A DNA stretch of 64,000 nt from Streptomyces tuirus (GTDB lineage: Bacteria; Actinomycetota; Actinomycetes; Streptomycetales; Streptomycetaceae): contig JAGTPG010000002.1 in NCBI GenBank assembly GCA_018195615.1, positions 3,837,501 through 3,901,500 of the forward strand, in the 5' to 3' direction. Below the pieces are notes generated by a model. It saw nothing but the letters and a program-made list of their open reading frames with translations, had not been told where the DNA came from and searched no databases. The translations under genes were made by a program, and so were the position numbers. Shown one piece after another: positions 49,066 through 57,703 of this stretch (positions are counted from its first letter, which is position 1; each line of letters opens with the position of its first letter).

Positions 49066-49437
49066 ATGGCTCTGGCCAAGCTGGGTGTCGTCGTCCTGGA
49101 CTGTCCCGACCCGCACGCACTGGCGGGCTTCTACGCCGAGGTGCTCGGCGGCTCGCCGACGGTGGAGACCGACGGGGAGGACGAGTGGGTCGACCTAAAG
49201 GTGCCGGGCGGGCCGGCGCTGGCGTTCCAGGCCGCTCCCGGGTACGTACCGCCGCGGTGGCCGTCGCCCGAGCACTCGCAGCAGTTCCACCTCGACCTGG
49301 ACGTGGAGGATCTGGACGCGGCCGAGAAGGGCGTGCTGGCGCTCGGCGCGAAGGTGCTGGACGCCGAGGACCGTGAGCGGAGCTTCCGGGTTTACGCCGA
49401 CCCGGCCGGGCACCCGTTCTGCCTCTGCGCCTGCTGA
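49066..49437 (+). CDS. VOC family (glyoxalase/dioxygenase-like) protein 1
   Basis: 123 residues from ATG 49066, with GAGGAGGAAG just upstream. Vicinal-oxygen-chelate fold: LGVVVLDCPDPHALAGFYAE, VLGGSPTVETDGEDEWVDLK, QQFHLDLDVEDLDAAEKGVL and the terminal FRVYADPAGHPFCLC. One beta-alpha-beta pair, so it should dimerise. The substrate is unknown; relatives include glyoxalases and resistance proteins. It lies 14 bases before a paralogue, in one operon. Confidence 0.85.
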   Translation: MALAKLGVVVLDCPDPHALAGFYAEVLGGSPTVETDGEDEWVDLKVPGGPALAFQAAPGYVPPRWPSPEHSQQFHLDLDVEDLDAAEKGVLALGAKVLDAEDRERSFRVYADPAGHPFCLCAC

Positions 49438-49451
49438 CACCGGGAGGCTCC

Positions 49452-49844
49452 ATGTCCGCTGTGGCCCGTTTCCGTTCCGTGGTCGTCGACTGCCCCGACC
49501 CGCGCGAGCTGGCCCGCTTCTACGCGCAGGTCGGGGGTGGCACGCCGGAGGACGACGACCCCGACTGGGTGGTGTTGCGCATTCCCGGCGGGCCGCGGCT
49601 CGCTTTCCAGCGCTCGCCGGAGTACACCCCGCCGGAGTGGCCGCGGGCCGACCGCAACGCCCAGCAGTTCCACCTGGACTTCGACGGCGGGTCGACCTGG
49701 GAGGAGATCGACGCGGCCGAGGAGCGGGTGCTGGCTCTGGGGGCGCGCGTGCTGGACAAGGAGGACTACGAGAAGAAGGACTTCCGGGTCTACGCGGACC
49801 CGGTGGGGCACCCGTTCTGCCTGTGCCGGATCGAGCACGGCTGA
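49452..49844 (+). CDS. VOC family protein 2, paralogue of VOC 1
   Basis: 130 residues, MSAVARFRSVVVDCPDPREL. Same fold and near-parallel motifs as the preceding gene (QQFHLDFDGGSTWEEIDAAE, FRVYADPVGHPFCLCRIEHG), so the pair arose by tandem duplication. GGGAGG lies before the ATG. Function unknown. It converges on the M19-like gene at 49867. Confidence 0.85.
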   Translation: MSAVARFRSVVVDCPDPRELARFYAQVGGGTPEDDDPDWVVLRIPGGPRLAFQRSPEYTPPEWPRADRNAQQFHLDFDGGSTWEEIDAAEERVLALGARVLDKEDYEKKDFRVYADPVGHPFCLCRIEHG

Positions 49845-49866
49845 TCCGGCCGGGCGGGCAGGGCGG

Positions 49867-51000
49867 TCACCCGTCCAGCTCCGAGATCGTCGCCGTCGAC
49901 GGCTCGCGCCGCTGCTGGGCGGCGCGGGCGGTGAAGTCGGCGCTGCGCAGCAGGCGCTGGACGTTGCCCCAGGTCAGGAGCGCCACATCGGACTCCTCCC
50001 AGCCGCGTCGCAGCAGCTCGGCGATCAGCCGCGGGTAGCAGGAGGTGTCCTGGAGCTCCTGCGGATGGGCCGAGCCGGAGTCGTAGGTGCCGGACAGGCC
50101 GACGCACTCCGCTCCGGCCACGGCACGGATGTGGTCGAGGTGGTCGGCGACGTCGCGGACGGTCGGGCCGGTCTGCTCGGCGCTCAGCGGCACCAGGCAC
50201 AGCCCCTTGGCCGCGCCCAGCTCGGCCAGCAGGTCGTCGGAGAGGTTGACCGGGTGGGGCCGGATGGCGCGGGCGGCGGAGCGGCCGCACAGCACGGGCG
50301 CCCGGGACAGACTCAGGGCGCGGCGGAGGGTCTGCGCGGACGCGCCCGAGAGGTCCGCGATCACTCCGAGCCGGTTCATCTCGCGCACGACCTCCTCGCC
50401 GAACCGGGTCAGCCCCGCCTCGCTCGCCCAGGAGACACCGGTCAGCGTCAGGGCGCGCAGGCCGAGGAGGTGCAGCTGGCGAAGGATGCCCAGCGAGTCG
50501 CCGAGGGCCGGGGCTCCGGCGGGGCCGAGGAGTACGGCGACCCGGCCGCAGTTGCGCGCGTCCGCGACCTGCCCGGCCGTGGCGGTGAGCCGCAGCCCCT
50601 CGTCGCAGGTCCGGGCGACGGTCTTGGCCCGGTCCAGCTGCTCCAGGGTGGCACCGACGGCGCGGTCGCCGTCGAGCCCCTCGGGCAGCTGCAGTGACCA
50701 GAACAGCGCGCCCACATGCCCGCCGCGCAGCCGGGGCACGTCCGTGTCGACGGTGCTCTCGCCGAGCTCCAGGTCGTAGTAGGACAGGCGTCTGAGCGCC
50801 CAGGGCAGCGCGTTGCAGCCGTCGGCGACGGGGTGGGCGGCGAGGATGGCGTGGGCCCTGGTCAGCGGCGCGTCGTCGGGGTCGGAGACGGGCTCGTAGG
50901 ACTCGGCCGTGATGACGCCCTCGTCGGGGTACGGCTCGGCCAGGTCGTCGAAACCATCTGCTGCGGCGGTGCGGCTCAGGTCGTGCTGGAGGTCTGCCAT
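49867..51000 (-). CDS. M19 dipeptidase-like pseudoenzyme (all visible metal ligands replaced)
   Basis: 377 residues, ATG 50998-51000 (MADLQHDLSRTAAADGFDDL). It aligns along its length with the M19 renal-dipeptidase family and with the active paralogue at 51614-52810. The zinc ligands are gone: HxD of DGHNDLPW is DGCNALPW (Cys62, Ala64), the bridging Glu of MGAEGG is Ala (LLGPAGAP), the His of DLSHV is Gly (DLSGA), and the His of FSHSSARA is Arg (CGRSAARA). The frame is intact and codon use is normal, so the protein is maintained. Probable non-catalytic role such as ligand binding or regulating its paralogue. Confidence 0.85.
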   Translation of the reverse strand: MADLQHDLSRTAAADGFDDLAEPYPDEGVITAESYEPVSDPDDAPLTRAHAILAAHPVADGCNALPWALRRLSYYDLELGESTVDTDVPRLRGGHVGALFWSLQLPEGLDGDRAVGATLEQLDRAKTVARTCDEGLRLTATAGQVADARNCGRVAVLLGPAGAPALGDSLGILRQLHLLGLRALTLTGVSWASEAGLTRFGEEVVREMNRLGVIADLSGASAQTLRRALSLSRAPVLCGRSAARAIRPHPVNLSDDLLAELGAAKGLCLVPLSAEQTGPTVRDVADHLDHIRAVAGAECVGLSGTYDSGSAHPQELQDTSCYPRLIAELLRRGWEESDVALLTWGNVQRLLRSADFTARAAQQRREPSTATISELDG

Positions 51001-51110
51001 GGCGGCTCCGTACGGTCCTCGTGCAGTACGGTCACCGTCGCACACGGCATCGGGCTGTTCCTGGTGAGCGGGGCGTTCGGAGTACGGCCACGGCCTCGCG
51101 GGGCGGGCTC

Positions 51111-51277
51111 TCAGGGCAGCCGAGCCGCCTCGATCACCTCGTCCAGGGTGTCCCGGGAGCGGACCAGGTCGGCGATCATCCGGTCGATGCGGGCGCGCTC
51201 GGCGGTGAGGTCGGCTACCAGGTGGGGCGTGGCCCGTGTCGAAGGGCCGCCGTCGGTGTCCCGCATGCACGGCAGCA
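51111..51277 (-). pseudogene. C-terminal stub of a MerR family regulator
   Basis: The minus strand ends in LVADLTAERARIDRMIADLV then RSRDTLDEVIEAARLP, and before it LLPCMRDTDGGPS: typical dimerisation-helix end of a MerR regulator. The DNA-binding N-terminal half is missing; upstream sequence switches at about 51277 into an oxidoreductase fragment on the other strand. Remnant of a deletion. Confidence 0.65.
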
Positions 51278-51674
51278 GCTGGACGATCGGCTCGACGCGC
51301 TGGGGCTCGCCTATCTGCACGTGGGGTACGCCGAACCGGACACGCCGGTGTTCCGGACGGTGCGCGCCGGCTGGTCCGGGGTGCTCGTCGCCAACCCGGT
51401 ACTGAAGGAGATCCCCACGGACGGTGTGCACCGGGCGTCGGAGGCGCTGCTGGCCGCCGGGGCCGATCTCATCGCCCTCGGCCGGCCCTTCCTCGCCAAC
51501 CCGGACCTGGTGACACGGCTGCGGCTCGGGGCGCCGCTCAACGAGATGCGCGACCGGTACTTCATGTACGTGGGCGGGGCGACCGGCTACACCGACTACC
51601 CCGCCCTCGACGCTCAGCCCTCCGGCGAGTCCAGCGACTCGATCGTGGCGTTGGACGGCGGGCGCGTGGCCTGA
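51278..51674 (+). pseudogene. C-terminal stub of an alkene reductase (Old Yellow Enzyme family)
   Basis: The + strand reads LDALGLAYLHVGYAEPDTP, then GVLVANPVLKEIP, ALLAAGADLIALGRPFLAN and YTDYPALDA, the C-terminal quarter of an OYE-type NADH:flavin oxidoreductase (FMN phosphate site GRPFLAN). There is no start codon or N-terminal barrel. It is joined back-to-back to the MerR stub, as expected if a deletion removed the divergent promoters and N-termini of a MerR/OYE gene pair. Its end overlaps the dipeptidase gene. Confidence 0.65.
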
Positions 51675-52810
51675 AGCCCGCGTGCCACGTCCTCGGCCGC
51701 GTCCAGTACGCGTACCGCGTTCTTCCAGGTCACCTTGGTCAGATCGGCCTTCGACCAGCCGCGGTCGAGGAGTTCGGCGACGAGGTTCGGGTAGCCGGAG
51801 ACGTCGTTCAGGCCGTCGGGGGTGAAGGCCGTGCCGTCGTAGTCGCCGCCGATGCCGAGGTGGTCGACGCCGGCGGCCTCGCGCATGTGGTCCAGGTGGT
51901 CGGCGACCGTCGACACCGTGGCGACGGGGCGCGGGTGCCGCTCCTCGAAGGCGCGGTGGACCTTCATGGCCTCCGCGGTGGTGTCGAGGTGGTGGAAGCC
52001 GTGGGCGCGCATGTTCTCGTCGGCCGCGGCCGTCCAGTCCACGGCCGCCTGGAGCACGAACTTCGGTACGAACGTCACCATCGCGATGCCGCCGTTGGCG
52101 GGCAGGCGCTCCAGGACGTCGTCCGGGATGTTGCGCGGGTGGTCGCACACGGCCCGCGCGGAGGAGTGCGAGAAGATCACCGGGGCGGTGCTCGTGTCGA
52201 GGGCGTCCCGCATGGTCGTCGCGGCCACGTGGGACAGGTCGACGAGCATGCCGAGCCGGTTCATCTCCCGTACGACCTCCCGGCCGAACGCGGTGAGGCC
52301 GCCGGCTCTCGGCTCGTCGGTCGCGGAGTCCGCCCAGTCCACGTTGTCGTTGTGGGTGAGCGTGAGATAGCGCACGCCGAGGCCGTACAGGCCGCGCAGG
52401 GTGCCGAGGGAGTTGGCGATGGAGTGGCCGCCCTCCGCGCCCATCAGCGAGGCGATCCGGCCCTCGCGGCGCGCGGCCTCCATGTCGGCGGCCGTCAGCG
52501 CGGGCCGGAGGTGCTCCGGGTACCGGGCGAGCAACTGCCGTACGCAGTCGATCTGTTCGAGGGTGGCCGCGACCGGGGCGGGCGAGTCCGTGCGGACGTA
52601 CACCGACCAGTACTGCGCCCCGACCCCGCCCTCGCGCAGCCGCGGGATGTCGGTGTGCAGGTGCGCGCTCTGATCGGCGGCCACGTCACGGGCGTCGAGG
52701 TCGTAGCGGACCTGCTCGCGCAGTGCCCAGGGCAGGTCGTTGTGCCCGTCGGCGACCGGGAACTCGCGCAGGAGGTCCCGGGCTGCCTCCAGGGAGGTCA
52801 TCGTCGTCAC
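51614..52810 (-). CDS. Membrane/renal dipeptidase family (M19) metallopeptidase
   Basis: 398 residues from GTG 52808-52810, overlapping the purE stop (GTGA), so coupled to purE. It hydrolyses dipeptides, including ones with a D-residue at the C-terminus; the S. coelicolor homologue Sco3058 was characterised as the closest bacterial relative of human renal dipeptidase. All metal ligands are present: His23 and Asp25 (DGHNDLPW), Glu126 (MGAEGGHS), His194 (DLSHV) and His215 (FSHSSARA), with GGDYDG near the C-terminus. No signal peptide. Confidence 0.92.
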   Translation of the reverse strand: MTTMTSLEAARDLLREFPVADGHNDLPWALREQVRYDLDARDVAADQSAHLHTDIPRLREGGVGAQYWSVYVRTDSPAPVAATLEQIDCVRQLLARYPEHLRPALTAADMEAARREGRIASLMGAEGGHSIANSLGTLRGLYGLGVRYLTLTHNDNVDWADSATDEPRAGGLTAFGREVVREMNRLGMLVDLSHVAATTMRDALDTSTAPVIFSHSSARAVCDHPRNIPDDVLERLPANGGIAMVTFVPKFVLQAAVDWTAAADENMRAHGFHHLDTTAEAMKVHRAFEERHPRPVATVSTVADHLDHMREAAGVDHLGIGGDYDGTAFTPDGLNDVSGYPNLVAELLDRGWSKADLTKVTWKNAVRVLDAAEDVARGLQATRPPSNATIESLDSPEG

Positions 52811-53334
52811 TTCCCCGCGCCGAAGCCGAAGCCGCCCGTGCCCTCGACCTTGGAGCGCAGGCGCTTGCCCTTCTCGGTGGCCTGGTCGTTCAGCTCCTGC
52901 TGGAACTCCCGCATCCGGCCGCGCAGTTCCTCGTCGTGCGCGGCGAGGATGCGGGCCGCGAGCAGACCGGCGTTGCGGGCACCGGCGACGGAGACCGTGG
53001 CGACCGGGACACCGGCCGGCATCTGCACGATCGACAGGAGGCTGTCCATGCCGTCGAGGTACTTCAGCGGCACCGGCACGCCGATGACCGGCAGCGGGGT
53101 CACGGAGGCGAGCATGCCGGGCAGGTGGGCGGCGCCGCCCGCCCCGGCGATGATCACCTTGAGCCCGCGGGCGTCGGCCTGCTCGCCGTAGGCGACCATC
53201 TCGCGCGGCATGCGGTGCGCGGAGACGACGTCGACCTCGTAGGCGATCTCGAACTCGTCGAGGGCCTTGGCGGCGGCCTCCATGACGGGCCAGTCGGAGT
53301 CCGACCCCATGACGATGCCAACAACAGGGCTCAT
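52807..53334 (-). CDS. purE: N5-carboxyaminoimidazole ribonucleotide mutase
   Basis: 175 residues, MSPVVGIVMGSDSDWPVMEA. It converts N5-CAIR to CAIR in purine synthesis. Motifs: GSDSDWPVM (substrate phosphate), VVSAHRMPREM (catalytic His), IAGAGGAAHLPGMLA and GVPVATVSVAGARNAGLLAA. The ATG overlaps the purK stop (ATGA), and its own stop overlaps the dipeptidase start, so purK-purE-dipeptidase is one translationally coupled operon. Confidence 0.95.
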   Translation of the reverse strand: MSPVVGIVMGSDSDWPVMEAAAKALDEFEIAYEVDVVSAHRMPREMVAYGEQADARGLKVIIAGAGGAAHLPGMLASVTPLPVIGVPVPLKYLDGMDSLLSIVQMPAGVPVATVSVAGARNAGLLAARILAAHDEELRGRMREFQQELNDQATEKGKRLRSKVEGTGGFGFGAGK

Positions 53335-54470
53335 TCGGTGATGGTGCCTCTCAGGTAGCCGGCTGCGTGACGGGCGCGCTCCAGCACGTCGTCCAGGTCG
53401 TCGCCGTAGGTGTTGACGTGACCGACCTTGCGGCCGGGCTTCACGTCCTTGCCGTACATGTGGATCTTGAGCTGCGGGTCGCGGGCCATGCAGTGCAGGT
53501 ACGCGGAGTACATGTCCGGGTAGTCGCCGCCGAGGACGTTGACCATCACGGTCCACTGGGCGCGCGGGCGCGGGTCGCCGAGCGGCAGGTCCAGGACCGC
53601 GCGGACGTGATTGGCGAACTGGCTGGTGACGGCGCCGTCCATCGACCAGTGGCCGGAGTTGTGCGGGCGCATCGCGAGTTCGTTGACGAGGATCCGGCCG
53701 TCGCGGGTCTGGAACAGTTCGACGGCGAGGTGCCCGACGACGCCGAGCTCCTTGGCGATGTTCAGCGCCATCTCCTCGGCCCGCAGGGCGAGGCCCTCGT
53801 CGAGGTCCGGCGCGGGAGCGATGACCGTGTCGCATACGCCGTTGACCTGCTGCGACTCCACCACCGGGTAGGCGACGGCCTGGCCGTGCGGCGAGCGGAC
53901 GACATTGGCGGCGAGTTCGCGGAGGAAGTCGACCTTCTCCTCGGCGAGCACGGGGACACCGGCCTTGAACGGATCGGCGGCCTCCTCCACGGAGTCCACG
54001 ACCCACACGCCCTTGCCGTCGTAGCCGCCGCGGACGGTCTTGAGGACGACGGGGAAACCGTCGCCCTCGGCCGCGAAGGCCGCCACGTCCTGCGGATCGG
54101 AAACGATTCTGTGTCTGGGGCAGGGCACGCCGATCGCGTCGAGCTTCGCGCGCATCACACCCTTGTCCTGGGCGTGCACCAGCGCGTCGGGGCCGGGGCG
54201 CACGGGGATGCCGTCCGCCTCCAGGGCCCGGAGGTGCTCGGTGGGTACGTGTTCGTGATCGAAGGTGATCACATCGCACCCGCGGGCGAACTCGCGCAGC
54301 GTGTCGAGGTCGCGATAGTCGCCGACGACGACATCGCTCACGACCTGCGCAGCGGAGTCCTGCGGGGTGTCACTGAGGAGCTTGAACCTGATGCCCAGCG
54401 GGATACCAGCCTCGTGTGTCATACGAGCGAGCTGGCCCCCGCCGACCATGCCGACTACCGGGAACGTCAC
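53331..54470 (-). CDS. purK: N5-carboxyaminoimidazole ribonucleotide synthase
   Basis: 379 residues from GTG 54468-54470 (VTFPVVGMVGGGQLARMTHE). An ATP-grasp enzyme making N5-CAIR from AIR, bicarbonate and ATP. Features: GMVGGGQLARM, DVITFDHEHVPTEHL, the ATP-grasp core FPVVLKTVRGGYDGKGVWVV, LAEEKVDFLRELAANVVRS and LVNELAMRPHNSGHWSMDGA. First gene of the purK-purE-dipeptidase operon. Same order as in mycobacteria. Confidence 0.95.
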   Translation of the reverse strand: MTFPVVGMVGGGQLARMTHEAGIPLGIRFKLLSDTPQDSAAQVVSDVVVGDYRDLDTLREFARGCDVITFDHEHVPTEHLRALEADGIPVRPGPDALVHAQDKGVMRAKLDAIGVPCPRHRIVSDPQDVAAFAAEGDGFPVVLKTVRGGYDGKGVWVVDSVEEAADPFKAGVPVLAEEKVDFLRELAANVVRSPHGQAVAYPVVESQQVNGVCDTVIAPAPDLDEGLALRAEEMALNIAKELGVVGHLAVELFQTRDGRILVNELAMRPHNSGHWSMDGAVTSQFANHVRAVLDLPLGDPRPRAQWTVMVNVLGGDYPDMYSAYLHCMARDPQLKIHMYGKDVKPGRKVGHVNTYGDDLDDVLERARHAAGYLRGTITE

Positions 54471-54589
54471 GCCCCCAGGGTATCGGCCGCGCCAGGGTGG
54501 CCGGTTTCCTGCCCCTCCCCGGCCCTGCCCGGACCGTCTCCGGCCGTCCACCGCCATCCGCAGGAAGATCGCGCAGGAGGGTGGTTAGC

Positions 54590-55138
54590 ATGACTGAGTT
54601 GACGCCGAAGCGATGGACGGGGGCCTGCACGACCATGGGACATGGTGCCTCGCGGCTCCGACGGCTCGCTCACGAAGTCGCCAAGTTCGGCGCGGTGGGC
54701 GGTGCCGGGGTGCTGGTCAACCTCCTCGTGTTCAACCTGGTGCGGCACGTCACCGACCTCCAGGTGGTGCGCGCGAGCGTCATCGCGACCGTCGTCGCGA
54801 TCATCTTCAACTACGTCGGCTTCCGCTACTTCACGTACCGCGACCGCGACAAGTCCGGCCGCACCCGGGAAGCGACCCTGTTCCTGCTGTTCAGCGCGGT
54901 GGGCCTGGTCATCGAGAACGGCGTTCTGTACGTGGCTACCTACGGTTTCGACTGGAACACCCCGCTCCAGAACAACATCTTCAAGTTCCTCGGCATCGGC
55001 ATCGCCACGCTGTTCCGCTTCTGGTCCTACCGCACCTGGGTGTTCCGCGCGCTCCCGTCCCGCGAGGCGACGGACCCGGAACCGGTCACCGAACCCGAAC
55101 GGCCCGCCCGACCCCGACCCGGCCAGCGGGTGCCGTAG
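54590..55138 (+). CDS. GtrA family membrane protein
   Basis: 182 residues, MTELTPKRWTGACTTMGHGA, with GGAGGG before the ATG. Four membrane helices: KFGAVGGAGVLVNLLVFNLV, VIATVVAIIFNYVGFRYFTY, LFLLFSAVGLVIENGVLYVA and FLGIGIATLFRFWSYRTWVF. GtrA proteins are linked to flipping undecaprenyl-phosphate-linked sugars. The tail is Pro/Glu-rich. Divergent from purK as Rv3277 is from purK; a role in wall glycan export is inferred. Confidence 0.88.
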   Translation: MTELTPKRWTGACTTMGHGASRLRRLAHEVAKFGAVGGAGVLVNLLVFNLVRHVTDLQVVRASVIATVVAIIFNYVGFRYFTYRDRDKSGRTREATLFLLFSAVGLVIENGVLYVATYGFDWNTPLQNNIFKFLGIGIATLFRFWSYRTWVFRALPSREATDPEPVTEPERPARPRPGQRVP

Positions 55139-55168
55139 TCACAACGGGCGGCAAGCGGCGGGGACGCC

Positions 55169-56439
55169 CTAGCGGACCATCGGCTCGTCGTCCAGGGGCT
55201 TCTGCTGGGGTGTGCGGGAGAGGAACAGGCCGAACACCGGGGCTTGGTCTGGAGCATCTCCAGGCGGCCGCCGTCGGCTTCCGCCAGGTCGCGGGCCACG
55301 GCCAGGCCGATGCCCGTGGAGTTGCGGCCGCTGATCGCCCGCTCGAAGATGCGTGCTCCGAGGTCGGCGGGGACGCCGGGGCCCTCGTCCGTGACCTCGA
55401 TGACGGCCTGGTTGCCGGTGACGCGGGTACGCAGCGCGACCGTGCCACCGCCGTGCATCAGGGAGTTCTCGATCAGCGCGGCCAGCACCTGCGCGACCGC
55501 CCCGGGCGTGCCGACCGCCTCGAGGTGCCGCTTGCCGGAGCTGACGATCGCCCGGCCCGCGCTGCGGTAGGCGGGGCGCCACTCGGCGAGCTGCTGCTGG
55601 ATGACCTCGTCGAGGTCGAAGGTGACGGCGGAGCCGGTGCGTGGGTCGCGGGAGTTCGTCAGCAGCCGTTCCACGACGTCCGTGAGCCGCTCGACCTGCG
55701 TCAGCGCGATCGTCGCCTCCTCCTTCACCGTGTCCGGGTCGTCGGTGAGGGTGATCTCCTCCAGCCGCATCGACAGCGCCGTCAGCGGCGTCCGCAGCTG
55801 GTGGGAGGCGTCCGCGGCGAGGCGGCGTTCGGCGGTGAGCATGCGCGCGATGCGCTCGGCGGAGCCGTCCAGCACGTCCGCGACCCGGTCCAGCTCGGGC
55901 ACTCCGTACCGCTTGTGCCGGGGGCGGGGATCGCCCGAGCCGAGCCGCTCGGCCGTTTCCGCGAGGTCGGTCAGCGGCGACGCCAGCCGGTTCGCCTGCC
56001 GCACCGCCAGCAGCACCGCGGCCACCACCGCCAGCAGCGCCACCAGCGCGATGATCAGCAGCGTGCGGCCGACCTCCCGGGTCACCGAGGAGCGCGGCTC
56101 CTGCACGGTGACCGTCTCGCCCTCCTCGCCGGGCGCGGTCGCGGTGATGACGTCACCTTCCGGCTTGCTGCCGACCTCGATGGGCGCCTCGCCGGGGATG
56201 CGGATCACCGCGTAGTAGCGGTCCTGGGTGACCTGGTCGCGCAGCACCTCGGCGTCGACCTGCTGCTCCCCGAAGAGCCGGCTGTCGACGATGCTGGCCA
56301 GCCGGACCGCCTCGGACTCCACCCGCTCCTGGGCGCTGTTGCTGATCGTCCGGGTCTCGACGATGACCAGGGAGACGCCGAAGACGGCGATCACGACGAG
56401 CACCACGGCGAGCGTGGACTGGATCAGTCGGCGGCGCAT
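55169..56439 (-). CDS. cutS: Sensor histidine kinase, CutS-like (frame break near 55240)
   Basis: 423 residues, MRRRLIQSTLAVVLVVIAVF, one C missing near 55239; the restored end is GLFLSRTPQQKPLDDEPMVR. Two membrane helices (about 8-28 and 125-148) enclose an extracytoplasmic sensor of about 95 residues. HAMP (about 149-200) is followed by the H-box RRLAADASHQLRTPLTALSM (phospho-His), N-box ALIENSLMHGG, G1 DEGPGVP and STGIGLAVARDLAEADGG. Downstream of the response regulator with a 71-bp gap. CutRS of Streptomyces affects antibiotic production and envelope or secretion stress. Confidence 0.9.
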
Positions 56440-56446
56440 GTCCCGT

Positions 56447-56491
56447 TACCTGATTTACCCGATCTACCCGATGTACTCGAGGTATCTGATT
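56447..56491. repeat. Five 9-nt tandem repeats between cutR and cutS
   Basis: TACCTGATT, TACCCGATC, TACCCGATG, TACTCGAGG, TATCTGATT in perfect register (consensus TACCCGATn), filling most of the 71-bp gap between the two genes. Noncoding on the operon strand. Confidence 0.85.
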
Positions 56492-56510
56492 GCTCGTGCC
56501 TGCCCGTGGC

Positions 56511-57188
56511 TCAGCTCTTCTCGAAGCGGAAGCCCACCCCGCGCACGGTGGCGATGTAGCGGGGATTGGCCGCGTCGTCGCCGAGCTTCTTGCGCAGCCA
56601 GGAGATGTGCATGTCGAGGGTCTTGGTCGACGACCACCAGGTGGTGTCCCAGACCTCGCGCATCAGCTGGTCGCGGGTGACGACCCGGCCCGCGTCGCGC
56701 ACCAGCACCCGCAGCAGGTCGAACTCCTTCGCGGTGAGCTGCAGCTCCTCCTCGCCCATCCAGGCGCGGTGCGACTCGACATCGATGCGCACGCCGTGCG
56801 TGGCGGGCGGCTGCTGGGGCTCGGCGGCGCCGCGCCGCAGCAGGGCCCGGACGCGGGCGAGCAGCTCGGCGAGCCGGAAGGGCTTGGTGACGTAGTCGTC
56901 GGCGCCCGCGTCGAGCCCGACCACGGTGTCCACCTCGTCGGCGCGCGCGGTCAGGATGAGGATCGGGATGCTGTGGCCTTCGCCACGCAGCCGACGGGCC
57001 ACCTCGAGACCGTCCATGCCGGGCAGGCCCAGGTCGAGCACGACCAGGTCGACGCCACCCTGCATTCCGGCGTCCAGAGCGGTGGGGCCGTCCTCACGCA
57101 CCTCGACCTCGTAGCCCTCCCGGCGCAGAGCACGGGCCAGCGGCTCCGAGATGGACGCGTCGTCCTCGGCGAGCAGTACACGGGTCAT
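56511..57188 (-). CDS. cutR: OmpR-family response regulator, CutR-like
   Basis: 225 residues, ATG 57186-57188 (MTRVLLAEDDASISEPLARA). Receiver domain with acidic pair 9-10, phosphorylation site Asp52 (VVLDLGLPGMDG), Thr80 and Lys102 (YVTKPFRL). C-terminal winged helix: LTAKEFDLLRVLVRDAGRVV and DMHISWLRKKLGDDAANPRY with RGVGFRFE. It acts with the downstream kinase gene. Repeated TTCTTACC motifs 55-85 bp upstream could be its own binding site. Confidence 0.92.
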   Translation of the reverse strand: MTRVLLAEDDASISEPLARALRREGYEVEVREDGPTALDAGMQGGVDLVVLDLGLPGMDGLEVARRLRGEGHSIPILILTARADEVDTVVGLDAGADDYVTKPFRLAELLARVRALLRRGAAEPQQPPATHGVRIDVESHRAWMGEEELQLTAKEFDLLRVLVRDAGRVVTRDQLMREVWDTTWWSSTKTLDMHISWLRKKLGDDAANPRYIATVRGVGFRFEKS

Positions 57189-57703
57189 GAGGTGATGGTA
57201 GACCTGCACGGCCCTGAGCTGGGGTGTGACCGGAAGCCTTGATTCTTACCAGCGGCATACCCGGTTCTTACCTTCACCGGGAAGACGAACGGACCTCTGC
57301 CTGTGGGGTGTGGACTAGGTAAGGACCTTGGAAATGGGGAGTATGGTTCCCCCGACACCTGTGATCCGTGTCTCAAGTCCTTCCATATGCGGCCGTGTCC
57401 TGCCGTATGGTGAATCAACGCCTGTAGCACCACGGCGACCTTCGGCGGCTGTTTGCCCTGAGGGTCTCTTTTGTGTGCGGGCTGGTTCCCGCCAGCCCCG
57501 ACCTGAAACGACCTGTGGCCGGGCCTCCTCGTGCGGCGACGCGCGTAGAGGCGTGGATCCCGGTGACGACCGCCCACCGCTTCGTGATCCGGAGCGGGAC
57601 CCCGTAGGCGTCGGGCGGACGGCCGTACCCACCGGTGCCGGCAGCCCCCCACCGGGCGCACCACCGCTGTCGCGGGGCGCGTCCCGAGCAGCAAGGAACG
57701 ACC
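57189..57703. promoter_or_regulatory. 515-bp divergent region upstream of cutR and the POT transporter
   Basis: Contains direct repeats TTCTTACC at 57243-57250 and 57265-57272 (22 bp apart, two helical turns) and an opposing GGTAAGG at 57318-57324. OmpR-type regulators bind such direct repeats, so CutR autoregulation or control of the transporter is plausible. The remainder, to 57703, shows no gene I can support. Confidence 0.4.
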
